59,466 bases of DNA from Mycoplasmatota bacterium (GTDB lineage Bacteria; Bacillota_I; Bacilli_A; Izemoplasmatales; Hujiaoplasmataceae): contig JAQIBJ010000021.1 in NCBI GenBank assembly GCA_027859085.1, positions 1-59,466 on the forward strand, written 5' to 3'. Numbering within the stretch: position 1 is the stretch's first letter; each line of letters starts with the position of its first letter. This document shows, one piece after another, positions 51,631-59,466 of this stretch. The notes below the pieces were generated by a model, which saw only the letters and a list, made by a program, of their open reading frames with translations, was not told the origin of the DNA and searched no databases. The translations under genes were made by a program, and so were the position numbers.

Positions 51631-53775
51631 ATGAATATGGTAAGAAAAATAAAGATGGAAAACCTCACTTGTTCAAATTGTATTGCAAAAGTTGAAAGAA
51701 GAACTTCGCGTTTAGATTTTGTAAACAGTGCATCGTTCAATTTCGCAACACAAGTTTTACTTGTTGATTTTAAAGAAGATTATAACGAAGACCTTGCTTT
51801 AAAAGAAATTAAAGCAATTGTTGATGTTTTAGAAGATAATATTGTAACCCATTATTTAGAAGATAAAGTTGAAGTGATTAATAAGACTTTCATTGGTGAA
51901 TACAAATTTGTATTAATCGGTGTTTTTATTATTTTATTAGATTTAATCGGATTCAGATTATTTCCATTATTAAACAATTGGTTAAATATCAATATCCCAC
52001 AAATAAGTGATTTATTTGGACGGACTTTATACTGGGTTGGATATGGATTTCTAATTTCTAAAATGTTTATTCTACAAATGAAGGGCATAAAGAACTTTAA
52101 TATATTTAACGAGAATACTCTAATGATCATTGCGACCGTTGCCGCAATGGCAATTGGTCAATATGAAGAAGCAATTGCTGTTGTTATCTTTTATTCAGTT
52201 GGAGAATTTTTACAAGGTAGAGCTGTTGATAAATCAAGAAATGAAGTTGCATCACTTGTCAATCTTAAAGTTGATTATGCCAATGTCTTAATCAATGGTG
52301 AAGTCATTGTTAAGGAACCATCTCAAGTCGAAATCGGAGATATATTAGTAGTTAAAAATGGTGAAAGAATTCCTTTAGACGGCGTTATTGTTCAAGGTTC
52401 TACTTCATTAAATACTTCGGAGTTAACTGGTGAAGCAAAATTAAAAACAGTGAATACAGCTGATAAAATACTGAGTGGTAATATCAATGTAGGTGATATC
52501 ATTCATATCGAAGTCACAAAATCATATGAAAATTCAACTTTGTCTAAAATCATTGATTTGATTGAAAATTCAACCAATAAAAAATCAAAACGAGAATTAA
52601 TGATTACAAAATTTGCTAAAGTTTACACACCTATTATAGTTGGACTTGCTGTACTACTTGTTCTATCAGGTGCGTTGTTTGATTGGCGTAATGAAGGCAG
52701 TATTGATCCTTACATCTATAGTGCAGCTATATTCTTAGTCATTTCTTGTCCATGTTCATTGGTTTTATCTGTGCCGTTATCATATTATGCTGGGATAGGT
52801 ACCGCTGCTAAACATGGTATTTTATTCAAAGGCTCTTCATATTTACATTCAATTACCGAAGTTGAAACCATTGCTTTAGATAAAACAGGAACATTAACAC
52901 ACGGTGATTTCTTTGTTCAAGAATACAGTAATGAAGAAACCTTAAAACTTGCTGCTTCAATTGAAAGATACTCTAATCATCCAATCGCAAAAGCGATAGT
53001 CGATTTTAATCATCAAGATGTTTTAGATGTTGTTGATATTCAAGAGGTACCTGGATATGGTATTAAAGGTACCATTGAAGGCAAAGTATTATTAGCGGGT
53101 AGTAAATCATTCTTAGCAAAAAATAAAGTCATCGTTGAAGATGAAAAATTACCAGTTGGATCATATACTTTTGTCTCATATGATGACAACTACATTGGTT
53201 ACATCATCATTAAAGACGAACTAAAAGAAACTTCAATGCAAACCGTTAGAGAATTAACCAAAGAATATGATACAGTGATGTTAACTGGTGACAACGAAAA
53301 ATCAGCGAGAGACATTGCCATGCAATTAGGTGGTATTGAATATTACGCTGAATTACTACCAGAAGATAAAATCAGACAATTTGATAACATTAGAACCCAC
53401 TCAGTATCAATGTATGTCGGAGATGGTATCAATGACGCACCACTATTAAAAAATGCAGATATTGGTGTTTCTATGGGTTCTGCTTCTGATATCGCTATTG
53501 AAGTATCAGATGTTATCATCATTAATAATGATATTAGATTGTTAGATAAAGCATTCCGAATTGCGAAAAAGACAAGATTACTTTCTGCACAAAATATTAT
53601 TTTCTCTGTAGCAGTCAAGGTTATATTCCTTGCAATGTCTGCAGTCGGTCTTATGTGGATGTGGTTATCAATTTTTGCAGATGTTGGCGTCGCAATACTT
53701 TGCGTCTTAAATGCATTAAGAATTATCTATCAAAAAAAATATTTAACAGAATCACAAAAGAAAAAGAAGGTTTAG
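51631..53775 (+). CDS. P1B-type heavy-metal ATPase (Zn/Cd/Pb exporter type)
   Basis: Membrane ATPase of 714 aa exporting soft or divalent metals. N-terminal HMA domain with CSNC (near residue 15), TGEAKL actuator motif (near 261), the metal-binding CPC in TM6 (SCPCSLVLS), DKTGT phosphorylation site, SNHP and GDGINDAP. After the last domain a Lys in VKVIFLA and an Asp in FADVGVAIL match the TM7/TM8 residues of ZntA-type Zn/Cd/Pb pumps rather than Cu pumps. AGAGG lies 7 nt before the ATG at 51631, preferred over 51601. Followed after 3 nt by the CNNM/CorC gene, suggesting joint control of divalent cations. Confidence 0.93.
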   Translation: MNMVRKIKMENLTCSNCIAKVERRTSRLDFVNSASFNFATQVLLVDFKEDYNEDLALKEIKAIVDVLEDNIVTHYLEDKVEVINKTFIGEYKFVLIGVFIILLDLIGFRLFPLLNNWLNINIPQISDLFGRTLYWVGYGFLISKMFILQMKGIKNFNIFNENTLMIIATVAAMAIGQYEEAIAVVIFYSVGEFLQGRAVDKSRNEVASLVNLKVDYANVLINGEVIVKEPSQVEIGDILVVKNGERIPLDGVIVQGSTSLNTSELTGEAKLKTVNTADKILSGNINVGDIIHIEVTKSYENSTLSKIIDLIENSTNKKSKRELMITKFAKVYTPIIVGLAVLLVLSGALFDWRNEGSIDPYIYSAAIFLVISCPCSLVLSVPLSYYAGIGTAAKHGILFKGSSYLHSITEVETIALDKTGTLTHGDFFVQEYSNEETLKLAASIERYSNHPIAKAIVDFNHQDVLDVVDIQEVPGYGIKGTIEGKVLLAGSKSFLAKNKVIVEDEKLPVGSYTFVSYDDNYIGYIIIKDELKETSMQTVRELTKEYDTVMLTGDNEKSARDIAMQLGGIEYYAELLPEDKIRQFDNIRTHSVSMYVGDGINDAPLLKNADIGVSMGSASDIAIEVSDVIIINNDIRLLDKAFRIAKKTRLLSAQNIIFSVAVKVIFLAMSAVGLMWMWLSIFADVGVAILCVLNALRIIYQKKYLTESQKKKKV

Positions 53776-53778
53776 AAA

Positions 53779-55077
53779 ATGGAAGTTGAACTGATACTCT
53801 TATTTATAGTTATTTTAATATTAGTGAATGGTTTTTATGCAGCAAGTGAAATGGCGCTGGTTTCTTTAAGTCCAGCAAAAGTGGACAGGCTGATAGAAAT
53901 AGGTCACAAAAAAGGCAAAATGCTAAAAAAAGTTAAATCAGATTCTACAAGATACTTATCAACCATTCAGGTTGCAATTACACTGGCAGGATTTTTATCA
54001 AGTGCCTTGGCAGGTTAACAATTAGCAGACAATTTAATTAACATATTTTTACAGATAAATCTTATAATACCTGAAACAGTTGCTGTTATTATTATCACAG
54101 TAATTCTATCTTATATTACTCTCGTTTTTGGTGAATTGGTTCCTAAAAGAATTGCTTTATTAAATCCTGAAAAATTTTCTATATTCTCAGTTAGAATTGT
54201 ATACATGACCATGATTATTACAAAACCTGCTGTTTGGTTACTTTCTGCGACCACTAAAGGTATTTTAATGCTTATGGGTATTAGAAAATTCACGAGAGAT
54301 GAAGATATTTCAGAAAGTGAAATCAAAAGATTAATTAGACATGGCCATACAGAAGGTTTATATCAAGAAGAAGAAAAAGAAATGTTAGAAAGTATTTTTC
54401 GCTTTGATGACATATCAGCTGAAGCAATTATGACACCAAGAACCAACGTTCATGCGATTGACATCGGAGATGAAAATGATGAAATATTAGAACAAGTGAT
54501 CCATTCAAATTATTCTAGAATACCCTTTTATAAAGATAATATAGACAATATTTTAGGTATTATTCATGTCAAAGATATTCTGATTCACGCTAAAAAAGTT
54601 GGGTTTGAAAACATTGATATTTCTAAAATGTTACGGGAGCCTTATTATGTTCCCACAAGCGTTAAGATCAATACATTATTTAAAAAAATGCAAGAAACTA
54701 ACCATCAATTAGCTGTGATATTAGATGACTATGGTGGCATGGAAGGTATTGTGACAATAGAAGATTTGCTTGAAGAAATCGTTGGAAATATTTACGACGA
54801 ATATGATAAGATTGAAGAAGAAATTACTAAAGTATCTGAAAATCAATATTTAGTCAATGGTACTTTACCCATACAAGACATCAACCGTTATCTTAATTTA
54901 AACATTAGTTCTGATTATGAGACACTTAGCGGTTTAATCATTGATGAATTGGAGTACATACCAAAACCGAATCAAGCAGATGTTGTTCATTATCATAATC
55001 TTGTATTTGAAGTCAAAACAGTGATTAACAATCGAATAGAAAAAGTATTAATTACTATAGAAAAAAAAGAGCTATGA
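53779..55077 (+). pseudogene. CNNM/CorC (HlyC) family membrane protein gene with one in-frame UAA
   Basis: The frame is continuous from 53779 to 55077 except for TAA at 54016-54018 (codon 80). Before it: the start of the DUF21 membrane domain (NGFYAASEMALVSLSP ... GFLSSALAG). After it, in the same frame: QLADNLI, FGELVPKRIAL, two CBS domains (AIMTPRTNVHAI; GIVTIEDLLEEIVG) and the C-terminal CorC/HlyC domain. No frameshift or other stop is present, and 432 sense codons is the normal family length. The family moves or senses Mg/Co and other ions. One base change (CAA, AAA or GAA to TAA) would explain it; recent nonsense mutation, sequencing error or readthrough are the options. Confidence 0.9.
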
Positions 55078-55098
55078 TTTCTCATAGTTCTTTTTATT
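55063..55098. terminator. bidirectional terminator between the CNNM gene and tyrS
   Basis: AGAGCTATGA / TCATAGTTCT stem with one G-U pair, A-run on the left and T-run on the right, between convergent genes. Confidence 0.85.
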
Positions 55099-55111
55099 TA
55101 TTATGATTGTT

Positions 55112-56350
55112 TTATTGGTGTTTTAAAACACCGTATTTTTTCTTGCCTTTTCTCAAAATCGTGTATTTATGACCAAACGCATTTGCTTTTTTCACTTCAA
55201 AAGAGATGTTATTTTCTTTTTCACCATTGACAGAAACTGCATTATTTTTAACCATTTCTCTAGCTTCTCTTTTTGATTGAACTAATGACAATTCAATAAG
55301 CGCGTCTAATAACGGCATATCTGATTCAATTGAAACAGAAGGTAAATTTTTAAATCCCATTTCTATTTCATCAATTGATAAATCTTTGATATTTCCACTA
55401 AATAAAGCTTTGCTGACATTGATAGCTTTTTGTAATGCATCTTTGCCATGAATCATTTCCACAACTTCATTTGCTAAAGTTGTTTGCGCCAAACGTTTTT
55501 CTGGTTCTTTTATTAAAGACGTTTCAATCGTTTCGATTTCTTCTCTTGATAGAAAAGTAAATTGTTTTAACCTACTAATAACAACAGCATCAGGGATGTT
55601 AATCCAAAATTGATAAAATTCATAAGGACTTGTTTTCTCTGGGTCTAACCAAAGTGTTCCCGATTCTGTTTTACCGAATTTTGTACCATCTGATTTAGTC
55701 ACTAAAGGAAAAGTTAATCCATAAACTTTAGCATCTGCGCCATGTTTACGTCTAATTAATTCTGAACCAGATGTAATATTACCCCATTGATCTTGGCCAC
55801 CGATCTGTAATGTACAATTATAATTGTCATATAAATGTTCAAAATCCCATGCTTGAATAATTTGATAAGAGAATTCTGTAAAAGATATGCCTTTTTCAAT
55901 TCTAGATTTCACAGAATCTTTTGCCATCATATAGTTGATACTAAAATGCTTTCCTAAATCTCTTAAAAATTCAATAGCATTTAAAGATGATAACCAATCA
56001 TAGTTATTAACAACCTTAGCGGTTGGCAATAAACCTTTAAATTGTTTTTCAATACCAGCAGCGTTTTTTAAAGATTCTTCAATAGATAACAATTTTCTTT
56101 CATCAGCTTTAAAACTAGGATCTCCAATAAGCCCCGTTCCACCACCAATCACTAAAATTGGTTTATGTCCGTGGTCTTCTAATCTCTTTGCAACCAAGTT
56201 AGCCATTAGATGACCAACATGTAAACTATCAGCTGTTGGATCAGTGCCTATATAAAAAGTAAGTACTTCTTCATTTAATTTATTTCTTAACGTCTCATCT
56301 GTTTCTTGATAAACAAGTCCACGCCACTTTAAATCTTCGTATAAGTTCAT
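55112..56350 (-). CDS. tyrS: tyrosyl-tRNA synthetase
   Basis: Class I synthetase of 412 aa. HIGH-like motif LHVGHLM near residue 43, tyrosine site TEFSYQIIQAWDF near 165, KMSKS-like motif KFGKT near 225 and the C-terminal S4 RNA-binding domain (about 345-405). SD AAGGAGG. Unlike pheST and thrS there is no T-box leader: only 20 bp separate it from ccpA, so the two are likely cotranscribed. A ccpA-tyrS neighbourhood is also known in Bacillus. Confidence 0.98.
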   Translation of the reverse strand: MNLYEDLKWRGLVYQETDETLRNKLNEEVLTFYIGTDPTADSLHVGHLMANLVAKRLEDHGHKPILVIGGGTGLIGDPSFKADERKLLSIEESLKNAAGIEKQFKGLLPTAKVVNNYDWLSSLNAIEFLRDLGKHFSINYMMAKDSVKSRIEKGISFTEFSYQIIQAWDFEHLYDNYNCTLQIGGQDQWGNITSGSELIRRKHGADAKVYGLTFPLVTKSDGTKFGKTESGTLWLDPEKTSPYEFYQFWINIPDAVVISRLKQFTFLSREEIETIETSLIKEPEKRLAQTTLANEVVEMIHGKDALQKAINVSKALFSGNIKDLSIDEIEMGFKNLPSVSIESDMPLLDALIELSLVQSKREAREMVKNNAVSVNGEKENNISFEVKKANAFGHKYTILRKGKKKYGVLKHQ

Positions 56351-56370
56351 TATGTCCTCCTTGACGTTGA

Positions 56371-57387
56371 TTACAATTTAGTTGATTCGCGATGTATGAT
56401 ACTATAAGGTAATTCAAAATATTTTTGTTTGGTTGTGCCATGATCGATTTCTTCTTTTAGTAAAGCCATGGCTCTAACACCAATTTCAGTAATCGGAATA
56501 TCGATACATGATAATTTTGGCCTTGATAAAGATGCATATTTCGTGTTTTGGAAACCAAACACTGAAATATCTTTTGGTATTTTTCTACCTTTAGAAATCA
56601 TTGAATTAATAAATGATACGGCAATACTATCTCTAACAGCAACAACACCATCAATTTTTTTGCCCACTTCATTATACAATTCGTCAAAATGAATTGTATT
56701 GATAGAAATATCACCACTAGTTCTATAGATATGTGATTCTAAACCAGCTTCTTTAATAGCTTTCATATAACCTGATTCTTTTAAGTCATTCACCATGTAT
56801 TTTCTAGCAGTTGTTAACATATAAATGTTTTTTCTGCCTTCATCAATTAATTCTTTTGTAATGGCATACCCTGCTTTATGATAATCAATTGATACCGTCG
56901 ATAATTTATTTTCAAAAGGATATAAAGTATTCGCCAATACAATTGGAATACCATAGTCATCTTTGATTCTATTCAACATTTGATATTGTTGTTCATTAAT
57001 TTCATCATTCATGTAAAGAATACCATCTGCTTGTGAAGCAACAACTTCTTTAAACATTTCAGACTCTTCTTCGTATTCATCTTTTAATACATAAATAATA
57101 ATAGAGTAATTATACTTTCTGGCTTCAACAACAATACCGTTCACCATCTCAGCAATAGATGATCTTGTCATATCAGGGACCATAACTGCAACTGAAGTTG
57201 ATTTTCGGCTTGCTAAACCCCTAGCAAAAGCATTGGGTTTATAACCCAATTCTTCAATAACTTTAAGTACTTTTTCTCTTGTCTCTTTTTTAACTTTTTC
57301 TGGATTATTTAATGTTCTCGATACTGTTGCAAGTGATACATCCGCACGCATCGCAACATTATAAATAGTCGCTTTTGTTTTAGCCAT
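56371..57387 (-). CDS. ccpA: LacI-family catabolite control protein CcpA
   Basis: Master regulator of carbon use in Firmicutes. The N-terminal HTH (TIYNVAMRADVSLATVSRTLN) and hinge (GYKPNAFARGLASRKS) closely follow CcpA, and the periplasmic-binding-like core follows; 338 aa. SD AAGGAG. The linkage with tyrS supports CcpA over a sugar-operon LacI regulator, since no sugar genes are adjacent. A cre-like site upstream suggests autoregulation. The HPr-kinase side of the system is not in the window. Confidence 0.85.
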   Translation of the reverse strand: MAKTKATIYNVAMRADVSLATVSRTLNNPEKVKKETREKVLKVIEELGYKPNAFARGLASRKSTSVAVMVPDMTRSSIAEMVNGIVVEARKYNYSIIIYVLKDEYEEESEMFKEVVASQADGILYMNDEINEQQYQMLNRIKDDYGIPIVLANTLYPFENKLSTVSIDYHKAGYAITKELIDEGRKNIYMLTTARKYMVNDLKESGYMKAIKEAGLESHIYRTSGDISINTIHFDELYNEVGKKIDGVVAVRDSIAVSFINSMISKGRKIPKDISVFGFQNTKYASLSRPKLSCIDIPITEIGVRAMALLKEEIDHGTTKQKYFELPYSIIHRESTKL

Positions 57388-57419
57388 ATTGACAACTCCT
57401 TTTCAATCTACTACCTTAT

Positions 57420-57447
57420 ATTTTACCATAAATTGGCCGACTTGCAA
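57420..57447 (-). promoter_or_regulatory. ccpA-tyrS promoter
   Basis: Minus-strand -35 TTGCAA (57442-57447), 16-bp spacer ending TGG, -10 TAAAAT (57420-57425). Confidence 0.65.
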
Positions 57448-57454
57448 CGCAGAA

Positions 57455-57468
57455 TGTAAAAGTTTTCA
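57455..57468. promoter_or_regulatory. cre-like CcpA operator upstream of ccpA
   Basis: TGTAAAAGTTTTCA matches the cre consensus TGWAANCGNTNWCA at every fixed position except the central C (A here). It sits 8 bp upstream of the -35. Confidence 0.5.
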
Positions 57469-57539
57469 CAAATAAATCTTCAAGCCAAATAAAAAAGGAC
57501 AAAATTTGGAGACCACTGAAAAACTAAGGTAAAACGAGT

Positions 57540-57610
57540 AGAGACTAAATAATTATTTTATTTAGTCCCTCTCACACCACCCTGCGTACGGAACCGTACA
57601 GGGCGGTTCA
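57540..57610 (-). ncRNA. group II intron domains V and VI
   Basis: Domain V is a hairpin starting TTGAACCGCCCTGTACGG with its catalytic CGC, closing as CGTACGCAGGGTGGTG. Domain VI is the following GACTAAATAA / TTATTTAGTC stem. This is the ribozyme active site; the CGC triad is characteristic of group IIC. Confidence 0.85.
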
Positions 57611-57625
57611 ATTTTATATTCCAAT

Positions 57626-58930
57626 TCAAATTTTACTAAGATAATAGTCATAGGGATTTATTAGCCCTTGTCTATTATCTTTTTTGTTAGGTCGTTCTAG
57701 TATCTTTGGTGAAAGAATGAAGTTGCACACATTCATTGATGTTCTTTTGTATGGGCCATATTTACTGTTGGCCACCTTGAAGAAATCTTCGTGTGTAAAA
57801 CTCCATTTCATTTTCATACTAATCTTTCTTAGATTCTTGTATATAGTTGAAGTCTTTTTCCATTGTTTAAGAATAATCACTCTAACTTTATGTCTCATCC
57901 AACCACCAAATTCTTTAAGAAATAACTTCATACTGCCTATCTTGAAGTAGTTTATCCAACCTCTTATCACTTGATTTAGTTTCAAAAATGTATAGGCCAA
58001 AGGTTTCGCTGCTGCTTTCCTCCTGCATAGTATTCTTGATATGTTTCTTTTTAGCTTTTGTTTGCTGTCGTTATGGGGTTTTGCAGTCCATCCATCTTTA
58101 CTTTTCCAAAATCCAAATCCAAGAAATTTGTTCTTCATAGGTCTTGTGACTTTTGTTTTCCTTGCGTTTACTTTGAGAAATAGCTTTCTCTCAAGCCAAC
58201 TTACCACTGACTTCATAACTCTATCAGCTGCTTTTTCGCTTTTCACAAATAGATTTACATCATCAGCGTATCTTACAAATAGTCTACCTCGCTTTTCCAT
58301 CTCTTTATCGAATTGGTCTAGTAAAATATTAGACAATACTGGACTGATTGGCCCACCTTGTGGTGTGCCTATGTCAGTCTTTCCAAAGACTCCTTCTTCC
58401 ATAACGCCTGCTTTAAGATACTTTCTTATCAGGTTCAAAGTTGTTGCGTCTTTTACTTCAAGTCGTAAAACTTGTATGAGTTTATCGTGATTTACTTTGT
58501 CAAAGAACTTCTCTAGATCTAAGTCTATAATCCATTCATATCCGTTGTTTAAATATTCTAAGACCTTTTGTATTGCCATATGACATGACCTTCCAGGTCT
58601 AAAACCATATGAACTTTCACTGAACTTAGCTTCATAGATTACTTGTAGTTTCTGGGCGACGGCTTGTTGAATGACTCTATCCATTGCGGTCGGTATTCCT
58701 AGTGGTCTAAAGGTGTCTTTTCCTTTAGGTATATAAACTCTTTTAACCGCGTTTGGTTTATACGTTTTCGCATAGATGTCATCTTTTATTTTCTGCCAGT
58801 TATCCTTTAAGTATGTTTTCAACTCATCTACTGTCACGCCATCAATTCCTGCACTACCTTTGTTTGATACAACTTGATTGTAGGCTTTCGTTAGATTATT
58901 CCTATCTAGTATTTCATCGATTAACTTCAT
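57626..58930 (-). CDS. ltrA: group II intron reverse transcriptase/maturase
   Basis: Splices and mobilises its host intron. RT fingers and palm motifs are visible: GIDGVTVDELK near residue 28, RPLGIP near 77, YGFRPGRSCH near 108, the palm strand IDLDLEKFFD near 140, GTPQGGPISPVLSN near 190, and the catalytic YADD near 222. Domain X (maturase; WKKTSTIYKNLRK) follows, with a short C-terminus (SPKILERP). No HNH endonuclease domain, as expected for IIC enzymes. 434 aa, intact, so the element may be active. SD GGAAGG. Confidence 0.96.
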   Translation of the reverse strand: MKLIDEILDRNNLTKAYNQVVSNKGSAGIDGVTVDELKTYLKDNWQKIKDDIYAKTYKPNAVKRVYIPKGKDTFRPLGIPTAMDRVIQQAVAQKLQVIYEAKFSESSYGFRPGRSCHMAIQKVLEYLNNGYEWIIDLDLEKFFDKVNHDKLIQVLRLEVKDATTLNLIRKYLKAGVMEEGVFGKTDIGTPQGGPISPVLSNILLDQFDKEMEKRGRLFVRYADDVNLFVKSEKAADRVMKSVVSWLERKLFLKVNARKTKVTRPMKNKFLGFGFWKSKDGWTAKPHNDSKQKLKRNISRILCRRKAAAKPLAYTFLKLNQVIRGWINYFKIGSMKLFLKEFGGWMRHKVRVIILKQWKKTSTIYKNLRKISMKMKWSFTHEDFFKVANSKYGPYKRTSMNVCNFILSPKILERPNKKDNRQGLINPYDYYLSKI

Positions 58931-59466
58931 TTGTTGTTGTTCCTTCCATATTTCAGATATAAGTACACCACATATTAGTCGGTTTTATAGGTGATTCAAA
59001 TTACGTTTTTGACAACCCTTTTCCTCTAACTCTAGTTGGTACTTACTTAATTTACAGTGAATCAACACTATAAAATTGTTTGGTCCTTCGAGTTTCCTCT
59101 ACTATGACCTCTGCTGACTTCTCTCGCTTAACCTTTTTCGACATTAGGGAACTACGCATAAATGCGTTGGTTTTATCTTAAACCTAATGGCCAGAGAGCT
59201 CCCGGGGTAAGAAACTAATCTTTCACTTCATAACCTCTTGATTTACTACTTTGCTTTTACGTTTATCTTTAGGACTTCGGTATCATTAGCTACCTTATCC
59301 AGCTCATAGCCTTCTTATCAAGTTTTTGTTCATAGGTTCAAAGTTTCGCTACACGCTTCCTCCAGTTCTACCTCGCGATAGATACCTTGCGCTTCACTAC
59401 GGTTGGCGATAAATACCGCCGACTGGACTTTCACCAGTTAGATTAGTGCCATGCCCGGCACACTAA

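Larger units (their letters stand above)
57537..59463 (-). mobile_element. group IIC-type intron, apparently full length
   Basis: Minus-strand 5' end GTGTGCCGGGCATGG (starting 59463) matches the GUGYG 5' end of group II introns. Internal segments CTTACCCCGGGAGCTC, GTCAGCAGAGGTCATAGTA and GGACCAAACAA resemble, from memory, the Oceanobacillus group IIC intron. Domain V and VI are at 57540-57610, and the RT gene lies in domain IV. The 3' end is only known to within a few bases. The 535 bp upstream of the RT gene (58931-59463) are intron domains I-III, not a missing gene. Only 3 bp of 5' exon are in the window. Confidence 0.88.

Noticed and set aside
54136-55077. a separate CBS-domain gene starting at TTG 54136
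   Set aside because: The TTG codes for a conserved Leu inside GELVPKR and no RBS precedes it; it is the same frame as the upstream part of the CNNM gene.
56350-56371. T-box before tyrS
   Set aside because: Only 20 bp separate ccpA and tyrS, with no T-box core.

Overview
The window is about 59 kb of AT-rich bacterial chromosome, coding almost entirely on the minus strand. UGA is a stop codon (for example at the end of the pseudouridine synthase gene near 3021, and in ATGA overlaps) and Trp is encoded by UGG, so this is not a Mycoplasma/Spiroplasma-type code. Gene content and order are Firmicutes-like: PolC polymerase, DnaB/DnaD/DnaI primosome, CcpA, RqcH, FakA/PlsX, T-box leaders. No peptidoglycan gene is seen, and rsmH sits outside any division/cell-wall cluster. 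Rubrerythrin suggests anaerobic or microaerobic life. I infer a cell-wall-less or reduced Firmicute, most like the Acholeplasma/Izemoplasma group of Mollicutes; the taxon is an inference, not a sequence match.

Layout. (1) 1-7.2 kb: proS (archaeal/eukaryotic type), a GalT-like protein with an altered active site, an RluA-family pseudouridine synthase, a small two-repeat membrane protein preceded by a run of ten G in its ribosome binding site, archaeal-type aspS, an ABC-ATPase remnant, an MscS channel and tRNA-Gly(UCC). (2) 7.2-13.4 kb: rsmH, rpmF-yceD, mrp/salA, an XRE-TPR regulator with an inverted repeat over its promoter and RBS, then rnc-dnaD-nth. (3) 13.4-26.6 kb: a remnant of the Bacillus ylo cluster in the same relative order (rlmN ... 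rsgA-rpe-thiN ... rpmB, fakA, recG, plsX, rnc), into which pfk-rbr, two tandem HtrA-like surface proteases and ridA are intercalated and from which prpC/prkC are absent. (4) 26.6-36.7 kb: pheST under a Phe T-box, a Bax-inhibitor-1 protein, polC, gmk-rpoZ. (5) 36.8-46.8 kb: rqcH, thrS under a T-box, and the conserved replication/repair block polA-mutM-coaE-dnaB-dnaI. (6) 46.9-51.5 kb: an operon of dipeptidase, trmB, M42 aminopeptidase, an ECF S component and coaX. (7) 51.6-55.1 kb: a Zn/Cd-type P-ATPase and a CNNM/CorC membrane protein gene broken by one in-frame UAA. (8) 55.1-59.5 kb: ccpA-tyrS with a cre-like site, and an apparently complete group IIC-type intron with its reverse transcriptase, whose 5' splice site lies 3 bp from the window edge.

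How the genes fit together: most of the window is housekeeping (five aminoacyl-tRNA synthetases, replication initiation and both main DNA polymerases, rRNA/tRNA modification, CoA synthesis from salvaged pantothenate, phospholipid precursor supply through FakA/PlsX). No CRISPR array, phage or defence island is visible. The most unusual points are local: the poly-G translational tract, the GalT-like protein lacking the catalytic His, the single stop in the CNNM gene, the tyrosine-tetrad stalks of the paired HtrA proteins, the operator-like repeat of the XRE-TPR regulator, a probable CUG start for gmk and an acidic extension on RNA polymerase omega.
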